NCBI GenBank assembly: GCA_029243245.1
Contig: JAQWSK010000016.1
Location: 124,001-188,000 of the forward strand
DNA length: 64,000 nt
From: Flavobacteriaceae bacterium
GTDB lineage: Bacteria; Bacteroidota; Bacteroidia; Flavobacteriales; Flavobacteriaceae
Direction of reading: 5' to 3'
Shown here: positions 1-9,696 of the stretch, one piece after another
How the letters are laid out: every line of letters starts with the position of its first letter
Position numbering within the stretch: position 1 is the first letter of the stretch
The notes under the pieces: model-generated
What the model was told of the DNA's origin: nothing
Seen by the model: only the letters and a program-made list of their open reading frames with translations
The model's database searches: none
Program-made: the position numbers and the translations under genes

Positions 1-2
1 CC

Positions 3-1397
3 CAACATAAGACAATTATTAAAGGTCAGGCAATTAACTATGAAGCTCAAACTGGGAGAATTCCCGTCTGGAATGGTGACGGAGAACCAATTGCTAGTTT
101 ATTTTTTACATACTATAAAAGAACTAACATAGCTAATAACCTAGCTCGCCCATTAATTTTTTCTTTTAATGGAGGTCCAGGTGCGGGTTCATTATGGATG
201 CACATGGGATATACTGGACCAAAGATTTTAAAGGTTGATGATGAAGGATATCCTATACAACCTTATGGATACAAAACAAACCCATACTCTATTATTGATG
301 TAGCTGACATTGTTTTTGTTAATCCAGTAAATGTTGGTTATTCAAGAATTATTGAATACCAGGGGAAAAAAGAAAGTGGTAAAACATTCTTTGGTGTAAA
401 TCAAGATATAGAATATCTGGCTGAATGGATAAGCACTTTTATTTCAAGAAAAAACAGATGGGACTCTCCAAAATATTTAATTGGAGAAAGTTATGGGGGT
501 GTTAGAGTTATGGGATTATCTCACGAGCTCCAAGATAAACAATGGATTTACTTAAATGGTATTATTATGGTCTCTCCTGCTGATTATCAGGTATATCCAG
601 GACCTGTTTCATCTGCTATTGACTTTCCGTATTATACAGCTGCATCATGGTATCATAAAAAATTACCTAATGAGTTACAAAAATTGGACTTAGAGGAAAT
701 TCTTCCTAAATCTGAGAATTTTGCCTTAAACGAATTAATACCAGCTTTATCTAAAGGGGGCTTTATTAGCGATAGTGAAAAGAATTCTATTGCTGAAAAA
801 ATTTCATATTTCACTGGGCTTGATAAAAATGATATTCTTCAGAATAACATAAACCTATCAACATCTTTTTTTTGGAAGGAACTTCTTAGAGATGAAGGCA
901 AAACAATTGGAAGATTAGATTCTAGGTATAAAGGAGTAGATAGACAAGACTCGGGAAATAGAGTTGATTACAATGCTGAAATGAGTGCTTGGGATCACGC
1001 ATTTACTCCTGCTATAAATCACTATTTACAAAATGAGTTAAAATTTAAATCTGATGTGAAATATAATACTTGGGGAAGAAATCATCATTCTGTTAGACCT
1101 TGGAATAGAGATAATGTCAGAGTTAGGGATAATTTAAGACAGGCAATGGCTGAAAACCCATTTTTAAAAGTATTTATTCAGTCTGGTTTTTATGATGGTG
1201 CAACAACCTATTTTAGTGCAAAATATACAATGTGGCAGGTTGATCCAAGTGGAAAATTTAAGGATCGCTTTTTCTTTAAAGGTTACAGAAGTGGGCACAT
1301 GATGTACCTTAGAAAAGAAGATTTAGTGGAAGCTAATGATGATTTACGTGAATTTATTATAAACACAACCACTAACGGAGAGCCAGCTAAATACTAA
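3..1397 (+). CDS. Serine carboxypeptidase, peptidase family S10 (5' end outside the window)
   Basis: The reading frame is already open at base 3 and the first ATG (198) lies inside the conserved domain, so the gene is cut by the window edge and 464 residues are visible. The S10 oxyanion motif NGGPGAGS is coded around 165-190. The catalytic Ser lies in GESYGG (codon at 489), Asp in FYDGAT (codon at 1194) and His in SGHMMY (codon at 1296), so the triad is complete. S10 enzymes remove C-terminal residues from peptides; the flavobacterial ones are usually exported, but the signal peptide would lie upstream of the window. The stop codon abuts that of the convergent gene at 1398 with no base between. 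Family assignment is firm; substrate is unknown. Confidence 0.93.
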   Translation, partial: QHKTIIKGQAINYEAQTGRIPVWNGDGEPIASLFFTYYKRTNIANNLARPLIFSFNGGPGAGSLWMHMGYTGPKILKVDDEGYPIQPYGYKTNPYSIIDVADIVFVNPVNVGYSRIIEYQGKKESGKTFFGVNQDIEYLAEWISTFISRKNRWDSPKYLIGESYGGVRVMGLSHELQDKQWIYLNGIIMVSPADYQVYPGPVSSAIDFPYYTAASWYHKKLPNELQKLDLEEILPKSENFALNELIPALSKGGFISDSEKNSIAEKISYFTGLDKNDILQNNINLSTSFFWKELLRDEGKTIGRLDSRYKGVDRQDSGNRVDYNAEMSAWDHAFTPAINHYLQNELKFKSDVKYNTWGRNHHSVRPWNRDNVRVRDNLRQAMAENPFLKVFIQSGFYDGATTYFSAKYTMWQVDPSGKFKDRFFFKGYRSGHMMYLRKEDLVEANDDLREFIINTTTNGEPAKY

Positions 1398-2282
1398 TTA
1401 AACATCGCAAATTTGTATTGCCTCTGATAATGCTCCATATATGTCTTTTTTAGTAGGTATAAATTCTTGGGCAACCACTCCTTTAAAACCTGTCTCTAAT
1501 ATACCTTCCATAATAGCAGGGTAATACAATTCCTGAGTCTCATCAATTTCATTTCTACCTGGTACGCCTGCGGTATGATAATGACCAATATATTTATGAT
1601 TTTGAGAAATGGTTCTAATAACATCTCCCTCCATTATTTGCATATGATATATATCATAAAGAAGCTTAAAATTATTAGAATTTAATCTTTTGCAAAGTTT
1701 AACTCCCCAATTTGTATTATCACACATATAATCCTTATGATCAACTTTAGAATTTAAAAGCTCCATGTGTAAAACAACACCATGCTTTTCTGCTAGTGGA
1801 ATAATTTTATTTAAGCCTTCAACACAGTTCGAAAGACCTTGTTCATCACTTATACCTCTCCTGCTTCCGCTAAAGCAAATTAAATTAGTCCAACCTGAAT
1901 CTTCAACTAATTTTATATGTCTTAAGTAATTAGATATGAGTTCATTATGAAACTTTTTATCACACCAACCATTAGTTAAGCTTCGCGTAGATTTTCCCTC
2001 TAAATCACCATAACACATTGTTGAAGTTAAGTTGTATTTTTTTAAGATATCCCATCCCTCAAAACCAATCAAATCAATACCAACTAAACCGATTTTTTTT
2101 GCCTCTTTTGCCAAATCTTCAAGAGGTGTTTTATAGCACCAAGCACATACTGAATGGTTTATATTGCCTTTCAATTTATTTGACTGTAATATCATGTTTT
2201 TTTTTTGTGCATTCATAAAAGGGATTACTCCAACACTAGCAATACCTGAACTAATTGTTTTTAATAAATTTCTTCTGTTCAT
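1398..2282 (-). CDS. Sugar phosphate isomerase/epimerase family protein (hydroxypyruvate isomerase-like TIM barrel), exported
   Basis: A 294-residue protein of the xylose isomerase-like TIM barrel (AP endonuclease 2) superfamily, closest by eye to hydroxypyruvate isomerase-like proteins. The N-terminus carries a twin-arginine type signal (NRRNLLKTISSG followed by a hydrophobic stretch). Acidic and His residues typical of the metal site are visible in HMELLNS, LLYDIYHMQ, YIGHYHTAG and VVAQEF. The start is an ATG. It lies in a same-strand group with galE and a Tat-exported Gfo/Idh/MocA oxidoreductase, a pairing often seen in carbohydrate degradation, although GalE itself is cytoplasmic. The substrate cannot be read from the sequence. 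Confidence 0.85.
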   Translation of the reverse strand: MNRRNLLKTISSGIASVGVIPFMNAQKKNMILQSNKLKGNINHSVCAWCYKTPLEDLAKEAKKIGLVGIDLIGFEGWDILKKYNLTSTMCYGDLEGKSTRSLTNGWCDKKFHNELISNYLRHIKLVEDSGWTNLICFSGSRRGISDEQGLSNCVEGLNKIIPLAEKHGVVLHMELLNSKVDHKDYMCDNTNWGVKLCKRLNSNNFKLLYDIYHMQIMEGDVIRTISQNHKYIGHYHTAGVPGRNEIDETQELYYPAIMEGILETGFKGVVAQEFIPTKKDIYGALSEAIQICDV

Positions 2283-2329
2283 TTTAATTTATTTAATCAA
2301 GTTAAGTTACTTATAATTTTATAAATCAT

Positions 2330-3337
2330 TTATGACTTGTTAAGCTCCCAATTCCATGCTGATTGAAGCGCTTCGGATAACGAGTGTTCTGATTTCCATC
2401 CTATCATTTTTTCAGCTTTTTTTGTGTCCGCATAAGCAATTACAACATCGCCTGGTCTTCTTTTTCCAATTTTGTATGACACTTTTTTTTCTGTGGCTTT
2501 TTCAAAATTTATTATTAATTCCAATACACTTACTCCTTTTCCTGTTCCAATATTTATAGGCTCTAAAAAATTTTTTGTTTTTATATTTTTTAAATATTCT
2601 ATTGCTTTACAATGAGCCCTAGTTAAATCCATTATATGAATGTAGTCACGAATACAGCTTCCATCTTTAGTAGGGTAATTATTTCCATAAACCGTGAGAA
2701 CTTTTCTTTGTCCATTAGCAACTTGTGTTAAATAAGGCATAATGTTTTCAGGAACATTTTTAGGGTTTTCACCAATTATTCCAGTTGGATGAGCACCTAT
2801 AGGGTTAAAATAACGAAGAGATATTCCTTTAAAATGTGATTCAATTTTATATTCAGCCTCCATTATTTGCTCACATATCTGTTTTGTGTGTCCATATGGA
2901 GATGTAGCAATACCAAATGGCGTATTCTCATCAATAGGTTGAGTTTTAGAACTCCCATACACAGTACACGATGAACTAAAAACTAAAGGAATACCTTTAG
3001 GCATGAACTCTAAAAGGTTAATCATGCCAATTACATTGTTTTCATAATATTTAATTGGTCGACTTACACTTTCACTTACTGACTTGAGGGCTGCGAAATG
3101 GATTACACCTTCAATGTTTTTATGTTTTTTAAAAAAACCTATTACATCACCTTTTTTTTTTAAATCTATTTTTTCAAAATCAGGTTTAACTTTTGTAATG
3201 GTCTCAATTTGATCTAAAACAGAAACACTGCTATTAATTAGATTATCAAGGATAATAATTTCATGGTTCTCTTTAATTAATTCTACAACAACATGTGATC
3301 CTATATAACCAAGGCCTCCTGTTACGAGTATCTTCAA
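2330..3337 (-). CDS. galE: UDP-glucose 4-epimerase
   Basis: GalE interconverts UDP-glucose and UDP-galactose with a bound NAD, in the cytoplasm. The 335-residue length is normal. The Rossmann glycine motif TGGLGYIGSH is at residues 6-15, the catalytic Ser/Tyr/Lys set is seen in SSSCTVYG and in SPYGHTK (YxxxK), and the C-terminal GTGKGVSVLEL and RRPGD motifs of extended SDR epimerases are present. The start is a TTG directly before KILVTGG; no in-frame ATG or GTG lies just upstream. It is 15 bases from the next minus-strand gene upstream (3353), so the two are probably co-transcribed. It supplies sugar nucleotides for surface polysaccharide or allows galactose use. Confidence 0.95.
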   Translation of the reverse strand: MKILVTGGLGYIGSHVVVELIKENHEIIILDNLINSSVSVLDQIETITKVKPDFEKIDLKKKGDVIGFFKKHKNIEGVIHFAALKSVSESVSRPIKYYENNVIGMINLLEFMPKGIPLVFSSSCTVYGSSKTQPIDENTPFGIATSPYGHTKQICEQIMEAEYKIESHFKGISLRYFNPIGAHPTGIIGENPKNVPENIMPYLTQVANGQRKVLTVYGNNYPTKDGSCIRDYIHIMDLTRAHCKAIEYLKNIKTKNFLEPINIGTGKGVSVLELIINFEKATEKKVSYKIGKRRPGDVVIAYADTKKAEKMIGWKSEHSLSEALQSAWNWELNKS

Positions 3338-3352
3338 AATGTTAACTTAAAA

Positions 3353-4813
3353 TTATATTTTCCAACCTTCACGATAATCCCTCCCTACAAATTGATTAGC
3401 CTCTTCTAGATTAGTTATCCTCATATTGTCTCCGTCCCACAAAAGTTTTTTACGAGCATAGTAATCCATTCTGTTATTAGTCTCCCTACGAAGCAAATAA
3501 CTTTTAATAGCAATATTACCCATTAAAACTGTTTCAGTAAGAGGTCCTGAATAATCAAATGAAGAAGTTAAAGATTTGTGCTCTTTACTGTTAAATCCAG
3601 CTTTACAGGCATCAATCCATTTACGTGAATGACCCCATTCGGCCTCATCAGAAGTGCTCATTGACACGTCTGCCTTTTGTGTTGGGGTATCCCTTTTATA
3701 CAACTTAGGGTTCATGCCATAAACATCGGTAGTTATGATTCCTTTTTCTCCTATCATCATAACGCCGTTATTTCCTCCTGAACCAGCCAAATCTTCATTA
3801 GCAGGGATTAGATCTGGATGAGAAGGTCTTATTCCACCATCTGTCCAGATCATTTCAACTCTACTATTATTTTTTGTTGTTGGATCAAAATGCAAGTTTA
3901 CATATGATGAAGGAGGACAACCTTCAGGAAGATATTCTGGAGTCCACATTTTTGTATATACACTCCCAACACTGCACTCAACATCAGTTGGATATTTTAA
4001 ACCTAGGGCTCTAAATGGAATATCAATTATATGGCATCCCATATCTCCTAAAGCTCCTGTGCCATAAGCCCACCAACCTCTCCAGTCAAAAGGATGCATC
4101 CCTGGAATATAATCTGTTTTAGGGGCTGGTCCCAACCACAAGTCCCAGTTTAAACCCTCAGGCAGTTTACTATTATCTGGCTTTGGCATGTGAATTCCTT
4201 GAGGCCAAACTGGACGATTAGTCCAAACATAAACTTTTGAAACTTTACCTATTTCTCCATCATTAATCCATTTTTGTACTGAAAGCTGAGAGGGGTTAGA
4301 AGCGCCCTGATTTCCCATTTGAGATACAATTTTTTGATTTCTGGCCATTTCAGTTAATATTCTTGCTTCTCTTACATTATGAGTTAAAGGTTTTTGAACA
4401 TAAACATGTTTATTTCGTTGCATTGAATATACTGCCGCAGGTGCATGAGAATGATCTGGTCCTGAAATTGTTACAGCATCAATCTCAGGATGCTTATCTA
4501 GCATCTCTCTATAATCTTCATAGAATTTAGCATTTGGAAAATTTTTACGACTTTCTAAAACTCCATGAAGACCATTAGGATCTACATCACACAAAGCAAC
4601 AATTTTTTCTCTTCCATTTACTGAAGCATTAAATATATCAGATCTTCCTTTACCTCCTACTCCAATTCCAGCAACGGCTAATTGATCACTAGGAGCTATA
4701 TAATTAACTCCTCCCAGAACGTGACGAGGGAAAATAAAAAAAGTTGAAGCTAAAGCAGATTTTTTTATAAAATCTCGACGACTGTTGTTTGTTTTTTGTG
4801 ATTTTTTATTCAT
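3353..4813 (-). CDS. Gfo/Idh/MocA family oxidoreductase, Tat-exported
   Basis: A 486-residue NAD(P)-dependent sugar or polyol dehydrogenase-like protein. The N-terminus has a clear twin-arginine signal (NSRRDFIKKSALAST), then the Rossmann fold with AVAGIGVGGKGRSD and the family motif VQKPLTHN (EKP-like), followed by the C-terminal domain with WRGWWAYGTGALGDMGCH. I place the start at the ATG at 4813; the longer frame to 4834 begins with TTG and adds only seven Lys/Ile-rich residues before the Tat signal. Exported members of this family are common in Bacteroidota and are often beside TIM-barrel sugar isomerases, as here. Substrate unknown. Confidence 0.9.
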   Translation of the reverse strand: MNKKSQKTNNSRRDFIKKSALASTFFIFPRHVLGGVNYIAPSDQLAVAGIGVGGKGRSDIFNASVNGREKIVALCDVDPNGLHGVLESRKNFPNAKFYEDYREMLDKHPEIDAVTISGPDHSHAPAAVYSMQRNKHVYVQKPLTHNVREARILTEMARNQKIVSQMGNQGASNPSQLSVQKWINDGEIGKVSKVYVWTNRPVWPQGIHMPKPDNSKLPEGLNWDLWLGPAPKTDYIPGMHPFDWRGWWAYGTGALGDMGCHIIDIPFRALGLKYPTDVECSVGSVYTKMWTPEYLPEGCPPSSYVNLHFDPTTKNNSRVEMIWTDGGIRPSHPDLIPANEDLAGSGGNNGVMMIGEKGIITTDVYGMNPKLYKRDTPTQKADVSMSTSDEAEWGHSRKWIDACKAGFNSKEHKSLTSSFDYSGPLTETVLMGNIAIKSYLLRRETNNRMDYYARKKLLWDGDNMRITNLEEANQFVGRDYREGWKI

Positions 4814-4860
4814 TATAATTTTATTTTTTTTCAAATTACAAATTTTATAATAATTCTATT

Positions 4861-5397
4861 TTAAGGTATCATGAAAAATCCTTTCCAATCATTCTTTAAT
4901 TTAAAACAACATCTAATATTTGCCTCTCGTTTTAGTAATAGAACTTCAATTGATAGAGCTTTAAAAGTTAATTGACAGAAATTAATTGCTTTACCAATAG
5001 CTACATTATAGGGATCATCAATTGTTTTTCCAGGAGGATCTAAAGAAGTATAACTTTTTTTAGAATGTTCAGGTAATTGATTAAAAATATTTAAGTCAGT
5101 ATTTATATCTGATAACTCTGATTGAACTATGATTTGATTTGAGTATTCATAATTGTAAAACAATAATTGAACTGCTGCAGATTTTTTTAAATCATTTATT
5201 TTTTTTGACCTAAGATCAGCATAAATAGTAAAATTTAAATTTTTTATATCAAAACCTCTTAGAATTACATTTCTACTATTAGGTCTGTTTTCAAAATCAA
5301 CGGTTGACAAAACAAAAAATCTAAAGGGGTGATTTTTGTCTTTAATAGCTTGAGACCATTGATTTTTACATTCTGAAAATATATCTGAAAGAATCAA
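4861..5397 (-). CDS. Pyridoxamine 5'-phosphate oxidase family (FMN-binding split barrel) protein
   Basis: A 178-residue split-barrel flavin-binding protein. RFFVLSTVDFENRPNSRNVI followed by YADLRSKKINDL matches the FMN-binding part of the Alr4036-type pyridoxamine phosphate oxidase relatives rather than true PdxH, whose C-terminal RxQ-type substrate region I do not see. The start is a TTG overlapping the TGA stop of the upstream lipoprotein gene in the form TTGA, which implies translational coupling. The reaction is unknown; these proteins are usually annotated only by fold. Confidence 0.78.
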   Translation of the reverse strand: MILSDIFSECKNQWSQAIKDKNHPFRFFVLSTVDFENRPNSRNVILRGFDIKNLNFTIYADLRSKKINDLKKSAAVQLLFYNYEYSNQIIVQSELSDINTDLNIFNQLPEHSKKSYTSLDPPGKTIDDPYNVAIGKAINFCQLTFKALSIEVLLLKREANIRCCFKLKNDWKGFFMIP

Positions 5398-6443
5398 AGA
5401 TTATTCTTTCTTTCAACCCACGCATTTAATCTGTCTATGGAATTTTTTTGTATATCTGCCCAAAACAAATTAATATCAGCATAATGATAACTTTTTATTA
5501 AACTTAAAAATATACGATTAGGAACTTTTGGTAAAGAGGTCCATAAAATTCCATTTTTTTTAACAACTTTTACGCTTTTAGGATATATTTTGTCATCAAT
5601 ATATAATAAACCAAGATGCTCCGATAAGTTAGACGCTTTTTTTGAATCCCAGTTTATAGGGTTTGTGGTAACTCCTCCTTCAAACCATTTATCATATTTT
5701 TTAGGGTATTTATTCTTTTTAAAAGTATTCCAACTTACATAACCTCCAGTTTCATTAAATGAATTTAATGGTCTTAAAAATTTAAAATCATCAATTTTAA
5801 TTTGCGCTCCAACTAAGTACGCTGCAACTAATTCATTTTGCAAATCAGTTCCATCAAAATATTCTTGTAATAATCTTTTAGCGTGAATAGTTCCTTGGCT
5901 ATGTGATGCAATGATTATTGGACGATTTTTTCTGTGATGCTTAAGAAAATATTCAAAGGATTGTTTTAAATCTAAATATGCAAGTTCCCATGCTTTTTCT
6001 CCCTCTTTATCATATGGGCTAGTAAAAATTCTGATATGAGCTTGCCGATAGAAAGGCACATATAACTCTCCAGCACTTGCCCATGCCGAAGCTTGGTATT
6101 TAACAGCTTTATTTATAACATCTTCACGTATTTGTTTTTTATAAATATCTGAATTCCAACTTACATCTTTTGGGTCCAAAAGCAAAGTAGGATATATATA
6201 AAAAACAGCAGCATTACTGGCCTTTATATTGCCTATAAAATCCGTTAACTGTTTTGGATATTTAGAAGGTAATACGGCCCAAGATTTATCTGAAGAATAA
6301 TCAGGCGAAGCTGGAATGTTATCTTCTGAAAAAGCAATTGATTTATACTTTGGAGAAATAAAAGATTTTAATGCATAATTTTTTAGTACAGAGCATCCAT
6401 TCAATAGACTAGCTGTAATTAATAATAATAAGATTTTTTTCAT
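5394..6443 (-). CDS. DUF3089 lipoprotein with alpha/beta hydrolase-like fold
   Basis: A 349-residue lipoprotein. I start it at the ATG at 6443, which directly begins a lipoprotein signal (MKKILLLLITASLLNGC, Cys17 acylated); the longer frame starts with TTG at 6461. The nucleophile elbow ASHSQGT and the preceding strand RPIIIASH place it in the DUF3089 branch of alpha/beta hydrolases, with candidate partners Asp and His later (SKASNLSEHLGL and KSYHYADINLFW). It probably sits in the outer or inner membrane facing the periplasm. It overlaps the FMN-binding protein gene by 4 bases. Substrate unknown. Confidence 0.85.
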   Translation of the reverse strand: MKKILLLLITASLLNGCSVLKNYALKSFISPKYKSIAFSEDNIPASPDYSSDKSWAVLPSKYPKQLTDFIGNIKASNAAVFYIYPTLLLDPKDVSWNSDIYKKQIREDVINKAVKYQASAWASAGELYVPFYRQAHIRIFTSPYDKEGEKAWELAYLDLKQSFEYFLKHHRKNRPIIIASHSQGTIHAKRLLQEYFDGTDLQNELVAAYLVGAQIKIDDFKFLRPLNSFNETGGYVSWNTFKKNKYPKKYDKWFEGGVTTNPINWDSKKASNLSEHLGLLYIDDKIYPKSVKVVKKNGILWTSLPKVPNRIFLSLIKSYHYADINLFWADIQKNSIDRLNAWVERKNNL

Positions 6444-6532
6444 TGAAAAATTAAAATACAAATATCATATATATATTCAATTAATAAAAAAATTAAATCT
6501 GTTTAGTATATTTATTTTTTATTTCAAAAATC

Positions 6533-9500
6533 ATGAAACTATTTTTATTATTTTTTTCATTAGTATTTATTAACGTTATTAATGCTCAAGATTTTGACCC
6601 TAAATGGTTAAACACTACTCCAGCAAGAAATATAGGCCCTGGAGGTATGAGTGGAAGAACTACTGCTATTGATGTAGTTCATGACAATCCAAAAGTTATT
6701 TTCATTGGAACAGCTTCTGGAGGAATATGGCGCTCCAGGAGTGGAGGTGTTTCATGGAAGCCTATTTTTAATGATCAAATTACTGCATCTATTGGTTCAA
6801 TAGCGATTCAACAATCTAGCCCAGATGTAATTTGGGCAGGAACTGGAGAAGGGAATCCAAGAAATAGTTTAAATGGTGGTTTTGGTATTTTTAAGTCACT
6901 AGATGGCGGTGAAAGTTGGAAAAATATGGGGCTCGAATATACCCGCCATATTCATAGAATAATTATTCACCCTGATAATCCTAATATTGTTTATGTTGCA
7001 GCTATTGGTTCTCCATGGGGAAATCATAAAGAAAGAGGGGTTTATAAAACCATCAACGGGGGTAAAAGTTGGAGAAAAATTTTAAGTGGAAATCTAAATA
7101 CTGGTGCTGCTGATCTTATAATGGACCCAAAAAACCCAAACAAACTTGTTGCAGCACTTTGGGAACACAAAAGAGAACCGTGGTTTTTTAAATCAGGTGG
7201 TGAAAAAAGTGGATTATTTATAACAATAGATGGAGGCGAAAACTGGAATAAAAAAACTGAAGAAAATGGTCTCCCAAAAGGAAATTTAGGTAGAATTGGC
7301 TTGGCTTTTGCCACAAACAAAAATAATATTATATATGCTTTAATTGAAGCAAAAAAAAATGGACTCTATAAATCAGTTGATGGGGGTAAAAAATGGAAAT
7401 TAATAAACAATAAACCTGGAATTGGAAATCGTCCATTTTACTATTCAGATATTTTTGTAGATCCAGAAAATGAAAACAGAGTTTATTCAGTATTTACCTA
7501 TGTTAATGTTTCAGAAGATGGGGGAAAATCTTTTTCAGAATTAATGCCTGCATATGGAGTTTCAAATGGAGTTCATCCTGACCACCATGCATGGTGGATT
7601 CATCCAAAAGATGGAGATTTTATAATTGATGGTAATGATGGGGGAATGAATATATCAAGAGATGGTGGAAAAACATGGCGGTTTATTGGAAATATTCCTG
7701 TTGCTCAATTCTACCATATAAGTACAGATAATGAATTTCCTTATAACGTCTATGGAGGAATGCAGGATAATGGGTCCTGGAGAGGTCCTGCTTATGTATG
7801 GAAAACTCAAGGAATTAGAAATTCTTATTGGCAAGAAATTGCGTTTGGTGATGGTTTTGATGTTGTTCCAGATAGGGATAATTCTCGATATGGTTATGCA
7901 ATGAGTCAACAAGGTAATGTTTCAAGATATGACTGGAAAACTGGAAACAATTATACTGTCCGTCCCACACATCCAAATCCTGATATAAAACTTCGGTTTA
8001 ATTGGAATGCAGCCATAGGTCAAGATCCATTTGATAATAGCATTGTCTATTTTGGGAGTCAATTTGTGCACAAAAGCTTGGATAAAGGTCTTACTTGGGA
8101 GATCATATCTCCTGACCTCACCACCAATGATCCTAACAAACAAAAACAGTCTGAAAGTGGTGGGCTCACTCTTGATGCAACAGGCGCTGAAAATCATTGT
8201 ACATTAATTGTAATTGAACCTAGTCCAATTGAAAAAAACATGTTGTGGGTTGCTTCTGACGACGGAAAAGTTCATATAACAATAGATGGTGGCAAACAAT
8301 GGACAGATGTGACTAAAGGACTTAAGGACCTTCCAGAGGGTAGTTGGATCCCTCAAATTAAAGCTTCAAGTAAAAATAAAGGTGAAGCATTATTAATTGC
8401 TAATGATTATCGTAGGTTTAATTATGAAGCTTATGCATATAGGACAAAAAATTATGGAAAAACCTGGAAAAGGATAGTTGATTCAGATGATGTTTCAACA
8501 TATACTTTAAGTATTGTCGAAGATATAATTAATCCTAAATTAATATTTTTAGGAAGTGATGATGGATTATATTTTTCTTTAAATAGTGGTGATACTTGGC
8601 AGAAATTTGATTCAAAAACATTTCCAACTGTTCCAACTAAAGACCTCGCTATTCATCCCAGAGAACATGACCTAGTCATTGGGACTTTTGGAAGAGCTGC
8701 TTGGATTCTAGATGATATAAGGCCTTTAAGAGAAATAGCAAATAATACATCTATTACAAATAAGCTATTTAAACTATTTGAGCCTCCAGTTGCTTATACA
8801 GCATCAATTCAGCAGCCAACTGGAAGTAGATTTGGTGGTGATGCACTATTCAATGGAACAAATAGAGATTTTGGAGCTCAAATAAAATATTTTTTTAATC
8901 CAACATATTCAAAAATAAAAGATCTGAAAAAAGATTCTATATACTTAAAAGTTTATGACAATAATAAGCTTATTAGAACTTTAAAAGTAAAATCTCCTGA
9001 TAAAAAAGGTTTTTATAAGATAAACTGGAATATGGATGAAAAAGGTCCAAAATTTCCAAGAAGAAAGATAAGAAAAAATGATACTGAAGGTTCTGGAGTT
9101 AAAGTAAAGCCAGGAAAGTATAAGTTAATAATGGAGGTTGGAGAAATTAAAGACGAGACTTCGATTATTGTTAAATCTGATCCAAGACTATCTGTTTCTA
9201 AAACAGCCATTGAAGACTCTTATAATTTTGGAAAGAAATTAGAGGATTATATTGAAATTATAAATCAAGCATCAGATCAATTAGCTAAAAGCATTATCAT
9301 TGCTAAAGATTTTGAAAAAGTAATGATAAAAGATTCTTCGACGTATAAAACACAAATTAATTTATCAAAAAAGATGATAAAAAAAATGACTCAAATTCAA
9401 GATTTGTTTTTCGGGAAAGATGATAAAAGACAAGGAATTATAAGAAGCCCTAAAGAAACTGTTTTATCTAGGATAAGAAAAGCTTATTATTATTCAATTT

Positions 9501-9685
9501 CTAGACCTAACGGAATTACAAAGACTGAAAATATTTTAATAAATCAAGCAAAAAATCAATTAGAATTTGCATTAGATTCTGTCAACTTGTTCTTTAATAA
9601 AGACTGGGAAAATTATCAATTGAAAATGGAAGAATTAAATCTTTCTCCATTTAAATCAATTAAAAAATTTAATCTCTATAATTAA
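6533..9685 (+). CDS. Large secreted BNR/VPS10-type beta-propeller protein
   Basis: A 1050-residue protein with an N-terminal signal peptide (cleavage near VINAQ). At least ten Asp-box/BNR repeats of the form SxDGGxxW are spread over the first 700 residues (for example SLDGGESWKNM, TINGGKSWRKI, SRDGGKTWRFI, TIDGGKQWTDV), giving one or two beta-propellers of the sortilin/VPS10 or YVTN type. The last 300 residues carry an Ig-like strand region and a Lys-rich helical tail. Homologues in Bacteroidota are often called glycosyl hydrolase because of the Asp boxes, but I see no evidence for a catalytic site. The SOD gene follows 11 bases later, so the two may share a transcript. Confidence 0.85.
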   Translation: MKLFLLFFSLVFINVINAQDFDPKWLNTTPARNIGPGGMSGRTTAIDVVHDNPKVIFIGTASGGIWRSRSGGVSWKPIFNDQITASIGSIAIQQSSPDVIWAGTGEGNPRNSLNGGFGIFKSLDGGESWKNMGLEYTRHIHRIIIHPDNPNIVYVAAIGSPWGNHKERGVYKTINGGKSWRKILSGNLNTGAADLIMDPKNPNKLVAALWEHKREPWFFKSGGEKSGLFITIDGGENWNKKTEENGLPKGNLGRIGLAFATNKNNIIYALIEAKKNGLYKSVDGGKKWKLINNKPGIGNRPFYYSDIFVDPENENRVYSVFTYVNVSEDGGKSFSELMPAYGVSNGVHPDHHAWWIHPKDGDFIIDGNDGGMNISRDGGKTWRFIGNIPVAQFYHISTDNEFPYNVYGGMQDNGSWRGPAYVWKTQGIRNSYWQEIAFGDGFDVVPDRDNSRYGYAMSQQGNVSRYDWKTGNNYTVRPTHPNPDIKLRFNWNAAIGQDPFDNSIVYFGSQFVHKSLDKGLTWEIISPDLTTNDPNKQKQSESGGLTLDATGAENHCTLIVIEPSPIEKNMLWVASDDGKVHITIDGGKQWTDVTKGLKDLPEGSWIPQIKASSKNKGEALLIANDYRRFNYEAYAYRTKNYGKTWKRIVDSDDVSTYTLSIVEDIINPKLIFLGSDDGLYFSLNSGDTWQKFDSKTFPTVPTKDLAIHPREHDLVIGTFGRAAWILDDIRPLREIANNTSITNKLFKLFEPPVAYTASIQQPTGSRFGGDALFNGTNRDFGAQIKYFFNPTYSKIKDLKKDSIYLKVYDNNKLIRTLKVKSPDKKGFYKINWNMDEKGPKFPRRKIRKNDTEGSGVKVKPGKYKLIMEVGEIKDETSIIVKSDPRLSVSKTAIEDSYNFGKKLEDYIEIINQASDQLAKSIIIAKDFEKVMIKDSSTYKTQINLSKKMIKKMTQIQDLFFGKDDKRQGIIRSPKETVLSRIRKAYYYSISRPNGITKTENILINQAKNQLEFALDSVNLFFNKDWENYQLKMEELNLSPFKSIKKFNLYN

Positions 9686-9696
9686 CAATATTTAAA

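Noticed and set aside
4814-4834. Longer start of the Gfo/Idh/MocA gene
   Set aside because: The codon is TTG, and the ATG at 4813 directly precedes the Tat signal.
7042-8197. Several minus-strand open frames inside the BNR gene
   Set aside because: They are antisense shadows produced by the repeated Gly/Asp codons of the plus-strand gene.
6533-9685. Glycosyl hydrolase (sialidase) activity for the BNR-repeat protein
   Set aside because: Asp boxes are structural; no sialidase RIP motif or catalytic Tyr/Glu/Asp set was recognised.
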